From: Candidatus Fischerbacteria bacterium RBG_13_37_8
Lineage (GTDB): Bacteria; Acidobacteriota; HRBIN11; MFGW01
NCBI GenBank assembly: GCA_001780385.1
Contig: MFGW01000114.1
Coordinates: 20,574-26,106, forward strand
Direction: 5' to 3'
DNA: 5,533 bases
Both the position numbers and the translations under genes were made by a program. The notes below the pieces were generated by a model. That model saw only the letters and a list, made by a program, of their open reading frames with translations, did no database searches and was not told the DNA's origin. Of this stretch, positions 1-5,259 are shown in pieces. Each line of letters opens with the position of its first letter. Within the stretch, counting starts at the first letter, position 1.

Positions 1-600
1 CTTCATATAGATCCCATGGATAATCATTATGTACCAAATCTCACCATGGGACCGGATATTGTCAAATGGATAAAGAAACGTTCTGCGATACCCTGTGATG
101 TACATTTAATGACTGAAAAACCGGAAACTTTGATTGCCCCATTCAAAGAGGCAGGCACAGAATATATTTCCGTACATTATGAAGCCTGTATACATCTTCA
201 CCGCACCATCGAGGTAATTAAAAATATGAATATAAAAGCCGGTGTAGCAATAAATCCCTCAACTCCAATCAGCGTATTGGGTGAGATATTGCCTTATCTG
301 GATTTTGTCCTTATCATGAGTGTCAATCCTGGATTTCCCAAACAGAGTTTTATAACCTCATCAATTCAAAAAATTCAGGCATTGCGTCTCATGCTGAAAA
401 AAAGAGACCTGAGCTGTGCTATAGAAGTAGACGGAGGAATTAAATCAGATAATATAAAGGATGTAGTTGCAGCAGGAGCACAATGGATAGTTTCAGGATC
501 CGGTATATTTTCAGAACCTGATCCTGCTGAAAAAGTCAGAGGAATGAAAAAAATACTCCTTGAAACTGAAGCTCATGCATTAAAAGAAGAGGAACTATAA
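1..600 (+). CDS. rpe: Ribulose-phosphate 3-epimerase family protein (5' end outside window)
   Basis: This is a TIM-barrel enzyme of the family that interconverts D-ribulose 5-phosphate and D-xylulose 5-phosphate in the cytoplasm (pentose phosphate pathway). The frame is open to the left edge, and the first visible residues, LHIDPMDNHYVPN, match the family's H-x-D-x-MDG-H-F-VPN block. The ATG at 16 is therefore an internal Met, not the start. About 199 residues are visible, against about 220-230 for the family, so only roughly the first 30 are missing. The catalytic or metal-binding residues are present: His at 4-6, Asp at 10-12, His of DVHLM at 103-105 and Asp of EVDGG at 430-432. The C-terminal phosphate-binding VSGSGIF is also kept. 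Two conserved positions differ: MDG is MDN (22-24), and the usual GFGGQ loop is GFPKQ (331-345). The family call is secure. The exact substrate is less so, and a related sugar-phosphate 3-epimerase is possible. The gene sits 5 nt upstream of a nucleotide-sugar epimerase gene, probably in one operon. Confidence 0.88.
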   Translation, partial: LHIDPMDNHYVPNLTMGPDIVKWIKKRSAIPCDVHLMTEKPETLIAPFKEAGTEYISVHYEACIHLHRTIEVIKNMNIKAGVAINPSTPISVLGEILPYLDFVLIMSVNPGFPKQSFITSSIQKIQALRLMLKKRDLSCAIEVDGGIKSDNIKDVVAAGAQWIVSGSGIFSEPDPAEKVRGMKKILLETEAHALKEEEL

Positions 601-605
601 TTATT

Positions 606-1589
606 ATGAATCAAGATTCATTTACCGCATTAATAACTGGAGCAGCCGGTTTTATCGGTTCACACCTCTCTGAAAAAATAATTCAGCTTGGCGGAAATGT
701 TTATGGTATTGATAGTTTTACCGATTATTATCCAAGAAAAATAAAAGAAGACAACATAAGCATGCTCCAAAGTAATGAACAGTTTAAGCACCATTTTCAT
801 TTCATAGAAGGTTCACTCCAGCACATGCTTATTAAACCAATACTAAATAAAGTTGATTATGTTTTTCACCTGGCTGCTCAAGCTGGCGTTAGAACCAGTT
901 GGGATAAAAATTTTTATGCCTACACAACGAACAATATAAATGCGACACAACATCTCCTCGAAGAATGTCAAAACACACAAATAAAGAAACTGATATTTGC
1001 TTCCTCTTCTTCCGTATACGGCAATGCAAAAACACTCCCCATGAACGAACATCATGTTTTATCACCAGTATCTCCCTATGGAGTAACAAAAATGGTAGGT
1101 GAACAACTCTGCTTTCTCTATCATAAAACATTTTCAATTCCCGTGCTCTCACTTCGCTATTTTACCGTCTTTGGACCAAGACAACGTCCAGATATGGCTT
1201 TTCATAAATTTATGAAAAATATACTGCTCGGCAGGCCATTCACTATTTACGGCGATGGAAAACAAACAAGAGATTTCACTTTTATCGACGATGCAGTGAC
1301 CGGAACAATCAATGCAGCTTTGCATGGCATACCAGGTGAAATATATAATATTGGCGGAGGCAACAGAGCTGAATTGAATAAAGTAATTGAACAACTTAAG
1401 GAGATAACGGGGAGCAGTTTTACTTTTGAACACCAGGAAAGTCAAAAAGGCGATGTTCAGGATACCTACGCTGATATCAATAAAGCAAACAATGAAATTC
1501 ATTACCGCCCGACCATATCCCTTAAAGAAGGTTTGAAACAGCAATGGCAATGGATATTAAACTATTTCAAAGAAGAGAGGAATACATGA
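606..1589 (+). CDS. NAD-dependent nucleotide-sugar epimerase/dehydratase (extended SDR)
   Basis: This 327-residue cytoplasmic enzyme belongs to the extended short-chain dehydrogenase family that acts on UDP- or GDP-linked sugars for surface polysaccharide or lipopolysaccharide synthesis. The N-terminal Rossmann motif TGAAGFIGSH is at residues 11-20, followed by an acidic residue after strand 2 (GIDSFTDYY, 34-42). The catalytic Ser region SSSSVYG is at 133-139 and the Tyr-x3-Lys pair is Y158/K162 in SPYGVTK. The substrate-side blocks LRYFTVFGPRQRPDMA (183-198) and YGDGKQTRDFTFIDDA (215-230) are typical of UDP-glucuronate/UDP-glucose 4-epimerase-like proteins, and length is normal. The exact sugar cannot be assigned; UDP-glucuronate 4-epimerase-like is the closest resemblance. 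The start at 606 has an AAGAGGA ribosome site at 587-593, inside the end of the upstream rpe-like gene, with a rather long 12-nt spacing. The stop overlaps the bamD start (ATGA), which points to translational coupling. Confidence 0.9.
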   Translation: MNQDSFTALITGAAGFIGSHLSEKIIQLGGNVYGIDSFTDYYPRKIKEDNISMLQSNEQFKHHFHFIEGSLQHMLIKPILNKVDYVFHLAAQAGVRTSWDKNFYAYTTNNINATQHLLEECQNTQIKKLIFASSSSVYGNAKTLPMNEHHVLSPVSPYGVTKMVGEQLCFLYHKTFSIPVLSLRYFTVFGPRQRPDMAFHKFMKNILLGRPFTIYGDGKQTRDFTFIDDAVTGTINAALHGIPGEIYNIGGGNRAELNKVIEQLKEITGSSFTFEHQESQKGDVQDTYADINKANNEIHYRPTISLKEGLKQQWQWILNYFKEERNT

Positions 1590-2347
1590 AATTAATTTCA
1601 TTTGTAAGCATTGTCCTAATCCTGATGTTATTCATGAGCTGTTCAATGAAACATAAAGATTCTCAATATGCTGGTCTGACCGATCAACAAATTTATGACA
1701 AAGCTCTGGAAAAGCTATCAAAAAAGAAATGGATGCAGGGACGAGAATTACTGAGATATCTCCTTGAAAATTTTTTCGACAGTCAACTGGCAATGCCGGC
1801 AAAATTGGCAATCGCAGATTCCTATTTTAATGAAAAAGGAATGGAGAATTATGCCATCGCCATCCAGGAATATCAGGAATATTCTAAATTATACCCTTCT
1901 TCCCCTAATGCAGATTATGCTCAATTCCAAATTGGCATGTGTTACTTCAAACAAATAAATAAACCGGGAAGAGATCAAAGCGCTGCAAACAAATCAGTAG
2001 AAGCTTTTAAACAATTGCTCGAAACATATCCAAGAAGCTCTTATGCTCAAGATGCTAAAACTAATATGATCGAAGGACAAAAAAATATTAACCTGCACCG
2101 CTTTTCAATTGCCCACTTTTATTTTAAGCGAAAAAAATATGAACCTGCACTCTATAGATTCAATCAAATATTTGCCAATTCCCCAGATGAAGCACTCCTT
2201 CCAGAAATGTATTTTTATTATGCAGAAACATTGAAAAAAATGGGGATGAATGAAGAAAGTAAAAAATATTTCTCGCTGCTCGTGGAAAAATTCCCACACA
2301 ATGAATATGCAATAAAAGCAAAAGAGATTCTCGCCAAAGATATTTGA
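1586..2347 (+). CDS. bamD: Outer-membrane assembly lipoprotein, BamD/YfiO family
   Basis: This is a predicted 253-residue periplasmic lipoprotein, the usual BamD length (about 245 in E. coli). BamD is the essential TPR scaffold that helps BamA insert beta-barrel proteins into the outer membrane. Residues 1-18 form a hydrophobic signal sequence ending in a lipobox-like FMSC with lipid-modified Cys19. The Phe at -3 is slightly atypical. Residues about 31-240 consist of about five TPR-like helical pairs, with repeated A-x-x-x-F/Y and YP/FP turns (KLYPSSPNADYAQ, ETYPRSSYAQ, EKFPHNEYA) and the BamD-like KPGRDQS stretch near 126-132. The ATG at 1586 is chosen over an upstream in-frame ATG at 1544. 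It starts directly at the signal peptide, has GAGAGG at 1575-1580 with 5-nt spacing, and gives the 4-nt ATGA overlap with the upstream gene. The last five codons and part of the stop lie in a long hairpin. A generic TPR lipoprotein of the YbgF/CpoB type is less likely, given the repeat layout. Confidence 0.88.
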   Translation: MKLISFVSIVLILMLFMSCSMKHKDSQYAGLTDQQIYDKALEKLSKKKWMQGRELLRYLLENFFDSQLAMPAKLAIADSYFNEKGMENYAIAIQEYQEYSKLYPSSPNADYAQFQIGMCYFKQINKPGRDQSAANKSVEAFKQLLETYPRSSYAQDAKTNMIEGQKNINLHRFSIAHFYFKRKKYEPALYRFNQIFANSPDEALLPEMYFYYAETLKKMGMNEESKKYFSLLVEKFPHNEYAIKAKEILAKDI

Positions 2348-2369
2348 AAATTTAAAATATCTTTGGCGA
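2331..2369 (+). terminator. 15-bp perfect hairpin spanning the bamD stop codon
   Basis: Arms at 2331-2345 and 2355-2369 are exact reverse complements (TCGCCAAAGATATTT against AAATATCTTTGGCGA), with a 9-nt loop at 2346-2354. The left arm is the last coding sequence of bamD and includes the first base of its TGA stop. No T-run follows the stem, so this is not a classical intrinsic terminator. It could be a transcript 3'-end stabiliser, a Rho-independent-like pause, or an inverted duplication of the gene's end. The pairing is read directly from the sequence; the function is inferred. Confidence 0.5.
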
Positions 2370-2430
2370 AGCACAAAGTGTAGAGGTGGACCTATGTGTC
2401 CGCCATCAAAAGCACAAAGACACAAAGTGT
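2370..2430. repeat. Short repeat block: hairpin flanked by CACAAAG direct repeats
   Basis: AGCACAAAG occurs at 2370-2378 and again at 2411-2419. CACAAAGTGT occurs at 2372-2381 and 2421-2430. Between them is a 7-bp stem, GGTGGAC (2385-2391) with GTCCGCC (2398-2404), containing one G-T wobble and closed by a 6-nt loop. The arrangement resembles the small hairpin repeats scattered through intergenic DNA of many environmental bacterial genomes (from memory). Only one copy is visible here, so its dispersal is inferred, not shown. Confidence 0.5.
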
Positions 2431-2480
2431 TATGGTTAGGCATGTTCCAGCCCTCCTTTATTTTCCAATGAAATACACTC

Positions 2481-2499
2481 GCCATTTTGACATAATGGC
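2481..2499. repeat. Short palindrome GCCATT-N7-AATGGC
   Basis: A 6-bp inverted repeat with the 7-nt spacer TTGACAT is followed by an A-rich stretch. It lies about 180 nt upstream of the candidate sigma-54 promoter, a distance at which dimeric activators can bind. The symmetry is plain in the sequence, but a regulatory role is speculation, and a chance palindrome of this size in AT-rich DNA is possible. Confidence 0.25.
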
Positions 2500-2680
2500 A
2501 AAAAATAATTGCTATCCAGACAAAAGTATGAGGAGAAATTCCTCGGCATGGGGGTTCATTAATAAGGCATTTTGAGAAGAAAGAGGGGGATATTTTTTTA
2601 AAAATAAAGCAAGGAAATATTGTGTGGCAGTGTTTTTTTTTGGGGTTATGTCCACTATTCTGCAGGAAGAGAAGCAATAA

Positions 2681-2696
2681 TGGCAGAATATTTGCT
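2681..2696 (+). promoter_or_regulatory. Candidate sigma-54 (RpoN) promoter for the hdr operon
   Basis: TGGCAGAATATTTGCT matches the RpoN consensus TGGCAC-N5-TTGCW at every position except the sixth (G for C). The invariant GG (2682-2683) and GC (2694-2695) have exactly the required spacing. The predicted transcription start is near 2707, giving a leader of about 160 nt before hdrC at 2871. The site is on the correct strand and is the only good promoter-like element seen in the interval. Sigma-54 use would imply control by an enhancer-binding ATPase activator, which is not encoded in this window. No sigma-70-type alternative of comparable quality was seen nearby. Confidence 0.55.
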
Positions 2697-2778
2697 AACA
2701 TACGGTTCTTAGTATTATTGAATACGACGTGAGTAAAATTAGAGCATTTCAGCAAACAAATTTTTTCATCATGGCATT

Positions 2779-2813
2779 ACCCTGGAGCGGACGATTTTCA
2801 AAGCAATCCGGGT
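2779..2813 (+). other. Imperfect stem in the hdrC leader
   Basis: ACCC-T-GGA (2779-2786) can pair with TCCGGGT (2807-2813), giving 7 bp with a bulged T and a 20-nt loop, within the predicted 5' leader of the hdr transcript. It does not match any riboswitch known to me and ends about 57 nt before the hdrC start. It could be a leader structure or chance. Confidence 0.25.
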
Positions 2814-2870
2814 TATTCTATGGTGTTACTATAGGAATGTAAAAGATAATAAATTAGGAGAGAAACAGTT

Positions 2871-3446
2871 ATGAAGGTACAACGAACCATAAAATATGAA
2901 GAGGAGCTAAACAGGAATTTTCCACATGAAGTTGCCGATTATCCGGGCGGAGAGAATTTATGGGATTGTATCCAGTGTGGAACTTGCAGTGGCACATGTC
3001 CGGTATCTTTATACATGGATCACACACCGAGAAAGATAATTGCAATGATTCGAGGCGGATTCAAAGATGACGTATTAAAGAGTTTCACGATTTGGATTTG
3101 TTCATCATGTTATGCATGTACGGTACAATGTCCGATGACCATTAAAATAACTGAGATCATGTATAGTTTAAAGAGAATGGCAATTGACAGTGGATATTTT
3201 CCTAAGAAATTTGCAATTCCTGTTCTTGCGAGAGAATTTGTAGAGATGGTAAAGAAAAATGGAAGAGTGAATGAAGGGCTGCTAACGACCAAACTAATGT
3301 TGAAGACGGAACCTTTCAAAATGTTAAAATCAGCATCGCTTGGAATTAAACTCATGAGAGCGGGAAGAATGAATATGTTTGCGTCAGAAAAAATTAGGAA
3401 ACCTGAAGAAATAACAAAATTACTCGACAAATTGGAGGAAAAATGA
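2871..3446 (+). CDS. hdrC: Heterodisulfide reductase subunit C-like iron-sulfur protein
   Basis: This 191-residue cytoplasmic electron-transfer subunit has the normal HdrC length (about 185). In HdrABC-type complexes HdrC carries two [4Fe-4S] clusters that pass electrons from the flavoprotein HdrA to the disulfide-reducing HdrB. Two ferredoxin-type motifs are complete: CIQCGTCSGTCP (C33, C36, C39, C43) and CSSCYACTVQCP (C77, C80, C83, C87). No membrane segment is evident, which separates it from the NarI-like or HdrE-linked membrane versions. The rest is a basic helical C-terminal region ending in an acidic/Lys-rich tail. AGGAGA at 2856-2861 lies 9 nt before the ATG. The gene is first in the operon and overlaps hdrB by 4 nt, fitting the tight HdrB-HdrC partnership. 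In bacteria without methanogenic cofactors the true substrate is not coenzyme M/B heterodisulfide and remains unassigned; a ferredoxin- or NADH-linked redox role is likely. Confidence 0.93.
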   Translation: MKVQRTIKYEEELNRNFPHEVADYPGGENLWDCIQCGTCSGTCPVSLYMDHTPRKIIAMIRGGFKDDVLKSFTIWICSSCYACTVQCPMTIKITEIMYSLKRMAIDSGYFPKKFAIPVLAREFVEMVKKNGRVNEGLLTTKLMLKTEPFKMLKSASLGIKLMRAGRMNMFASEKIRKPEEITKLLDKLEEK

Positions 3447-4309
3447 TAGAGAAGGAATATGCATATTTTCCTGGTTGTTCGTTGAAAGGAACTGCGAGAG
3501 GATACGAAGAATCGTTATTGCAAGTATTTTCCACGCTTGGCATCAAGATGAAAGAGATCGATGACTGGAATTGTTGTGGCGCTACATTTTACATGTCAGT
3601 AGATGAGATGTTGTCATTTACCTTATCATGCAGGAATATGGCATTAGCGGATAAAATGGGTGGCAAAATGGTTATTCCCTGTGCCGCATGTTATTTAGCG
3701 ACGAAGAAGACAAAGGATTACGTGCAGAAATATGACACGATAGGGGGAAAGATACGTGGTGCCTTAAATGAAGTAGGATTGAAATACAGTGATAAAGTTC
3801 AGTTGAAGCATCCGGTGGAGATTTTGCATGATGATTATGGTTTAAAAGAGCTTTCATCGAAGGTGAAAAAATCTATCGAGCATTTAAAGGTGGTTCCGTA
3901 CTATGGATGTCAGCTTGTAAGACCATATACTGATGTTGATGATCCTATGCATCCTTCCATCATGGACAAAGTACTCAGCGCATTAGGTGCGAAGGTAGTT
4001 AATTATCCATTAAAGACGCGTTGTTGTGGTGGTTCATTAATGGGAACAATAGAAGATATTGCTTTGAGACTCAATTATATTTTATTAAAAGAAGCGGTAG
4101 AAAGAGGTGGTAATTGTATTGCGGTTCTATGTCCTCTCTGCCAATTCAATCTTGATTGTTACCAGGACGAGATAAATGCGAGGTATAATGCTAATTTTTC
4201 GATACCAGTAATGTACTTTACACAAGTAATAGGGATGGCCTTAGGACTTGACAAGGAAAAGATAGGATTGCAGCGGTCATTAGTTCCAGCCGATTCACTA
4301 TTAAGATAA
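3443..4309 (+). CDS. hdrB: Heterodisulfide reductase subunit B-like protein (two CCG domains)
   Basis: This 288-residue subunit is of normal HdrB length. HdrB is the catalytic subunit that splits disulfides at two non-cubane [4Fe-4S] clusters in the cytoplasm. Both cysteine-rich CCG domains are complete: C12, C44, C45, C80 and C83 in the first (PGCSLKG, WNCCGAT, PCAACY), and C156, C194, C195, C230 and C233 in the second (YYGCQLVRP, RCCGGSL, CPLCQFN). All ten cluster ligands known from HdrB are therefore kept, so the active-site chemistry is likely preserved. The start at 3443 overlaps the hdrC stop (ATGA). A strong GGAGGA at 3434-3439 sits only 3 nt before the ATG, an unusually tight spacing consistent with coupling to hdrC translation. 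The partner disulfide or other acceptor in this organism is unknown. Confidence 0.94.
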   Translation: MIEKEYAYFPGCSLKGTARGYEESLLQVFSTLGIKMKEIDDWNCCGATFYMSVDEMLSFTLSCRNMALADKMGGKMVIPCAACYLATKKTKDYVQKYDTIGGKIRGALNEVGLKYSDKVQLKHPVEILHDDYGLKELSSKVKKSIEHLKVVPYYGCQLVRPYTDVDDPMHPSIMDKVLSALGAKVVNYPLKTRCCGGSLMGTIEDIALRLNYILLKEAVERGGNCIAVLCPLCQFNLDCYQDEINARYNANFSIPVMYFTQVIGMALGLDKEKIGLQRSLVPADSLLR

Positions 4310-4338
4310 ATGTTAAAAGAATAAAATGGAGGAAATAA

Positions 4339-5202
4339 ATGACAGAAAAACAAACCAGCGACAATCAACCAAGGATAGGGCTTTATATATGTCACTGTGG
4401 TACGAATATAGCTCCGAAAGTTAATGTAGATCAGCTCACTGATTTTTTTACCAATTTCCCTGGGGTAGTGGTATCAAGACACTACATGTATATGTGTTCC
4501 GATCCAGGACAGGATCTTGTAAAGAATGATATTAAGGAGAAGCAGCTCAACCGTGTAGTGGTTTCATCATGTTCACCGACATTGCATGAGCTCACCTTCC
4601 GGCGTGCTTGCAAAGAGGCAGGTCTCAATCCATTTTTATATCAGATGGCAAACATTCGTGAGCATTGTTCATGGGTTACAGAGGATACGCTTGATGCAAC
4701 AGCGAAAGCGAAGAAAATAATATCCGCAGCATTAAAAAGAGTATACTGGCATGAACCACTTGATTACATCGAGATTGATGTCAATCCAAATGTACTGGTA
4801 GTAGGAGGCGGAATAACAGGAATAGAAGCTTCTTTGAGATTAGCTGGAGCAGGGCGAAAGGTATATCTTGCTGAGAGGGATTCAACGATAGGTGGTCACA
4901 TGGCAGAATTAGATAAAACATTTCCGACATTGGACTGTGCCGCGTGTATTTTAACTCCTAAAATGGGAGAAGTAAAATCAAAAGAGAACATTCAACTAAT
5001 GACATACACAGAGGTTAAAGAAGTATCAGGCGGAATAGGCAGTTTCAAAGTAAAACTTCGGAAAAAGCCACGTTATGTTTATTTAGATAAATGTAATGGA
5101 TGTGGGGCTTGTTGGGATGTCTGTCCTTCATTACTAAGTCCTTATTATCGAAAGATAGTAAGAGGAGAACTCTTGATACGAGAGCGAACTCCACAACAGT
5201 AA
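4339..5202 (+). CDS. hdrA: Short HdrA-like flavin/iron-sulfur subunit, lacking the C-terminal half
   Basis: This 287-residue protein matches only the N-terminal part of HdrA, the flavoprotein hub of Hdr complexes (about 650 residues in methanogens). Residues about 12-135 form the HdrA N-terminal domain, with the conserved blocks YICHCGTNIAP, MYMCSDPGQ, VVSSCSPTLHE and ANIREHCSWV (Cys 18, 20, 53, 78, 110). The FAD-binding Rossmann motif VVGGGITGIEA is at 154-164, then FPTLDCAACILTPKM at 195-209. A first ferredoxin motif, CNGCGACWDVCP (C252, C255, C258, C262), begins the inserted ferredoxin domain. The protein then ends with a 25-residue tail. The second ferredoxin motif, the other half of the thioredoxin-reductase-like FAD domain and the C-terminal ferredoxin domain are all absent. 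The start has GGAGGA at 4328-4333 with 5-nt spacing. The other two frames after the stop show no HdrA-like sequence. The missing part may be supplied by a separate protein, or this may be a specialised short form. Confidence 0.9.
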   Translation: MTEKQTSDNQPRIGLYICHCGTNIAPKVNVDQLTDFFTNFPGVVVSRHYMYMCSDPGQDLVKNDIKEKQLNRVVVSSCSPTLHELTFRRACKEAGLNPFLYQMANIREHCSWVTEDTLDATAKAKKIISAALKRVYWHEPLDYIEIDVNPNVLVVGGGITGIEASLRLAGAGRKVYLAERDSTIGGHMAELDKTFPTLDCAACILTPKMGEVKSKENIQLMTYTEVKEVSGGIGSFKVKLRKKPRYVYLDKCNGCGACWDVCPSLLSPYYRKIVRGELLIRERTPQQ

Positions 5203-5214
5203 TGGTTGCAGTCT

Positions 5215-5228
5215 TGATTCTCAAATCA
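5215..5228 (+). other. Small hairpin in the hdrA-DRTGG gap
   Basis: TGATT (5215-5219) pairs with AATCA (5224-5228) around the 4-nt loop CTCA, in the 57-nt gap after hdrA. It is too weak and lacks a T-run, so it is not a terminator. Read-through into the next gene is expected. It could be a minor processing site or chance. Confidence 0.15.
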
Positions 5229-5259
5229 GTACAAGAAAGATCGTTTTGGAGAAAAGATA

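Larger units (their letters stand above)
2348..2870. other. Non-coding interval between the bamD and hdr operons
   Basis: This stretch of about 520 nt has no convincing gene on either strand. From left to right it holds the right arm of the bamD-end hairpin, a CACAAAG repeat block with its own hairpin (2370-2430), a palindrome GCCATT/AATGGC (2481-2486 and 2494-2499), a small hairpin GAGGA/TCCTC (2530-2534 and 2540-2544), a run of nine T at 2633-2641, a candidate sigma-54 promoter (2681-2696), and a leader with one imperfect stem before hdrC. A long minus-strand open frame covers part of it, but its composition is low-complexity and AT-driven and it runs antisense into bamD. No tRNA, rRNA or known riboswitch was recognised. 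Confidence 0.7.

Noticed and set aside
16..18. ATG at 16 as the start of the rpe-like gene
   Set aside because: The upstream codons LHIDP continue the conserved family block, including a catalytic His and Asp, so this Met is internal and the true start is outside the window.
843..1550. Three minus-strand open frames inside the epimerase gene
   Set aside because: They are antisense shadows of a well-supported family gene and have no recognisable domains.
1544..1585. Longer start for bamD at 1544
   Set aside because: It would add 14 mostly charged or polar residues before the signal peptide and overlap the epimerase gene by 46 nt. The ATG at 1586 has a good ribosome site and the typical ATGA overlap.
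2625..2640. Second TGGCAG as another sigma-54 site
   Set aside because: The -12 position falls in a run of T and lacks the required GC.
2633..2641. Run of nine T as an intrinsic terminator or phase-variable tract
   Set aside because: No stable stem precedes it on the + strand, and it lies outside any gene and away from the promoter spacer.
2105..2755. 216-codon open frame on the minus strand covering the bamD end and the intergenic gap
   Set aside because: It runs antisense into bamD, is rich in Phe/Ile/His/Cys as expected from AT-rich non-coding DNA, crosses the hairpin and repeat block, and resembles no known family.
5203..5259. Frameshifted continuation of hdrA after its stop
   Set aside because: Both alternative frames give only about 20 residues before a stop, with no CxxC motif or HdrA-like sequence. 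The next gene then begins.
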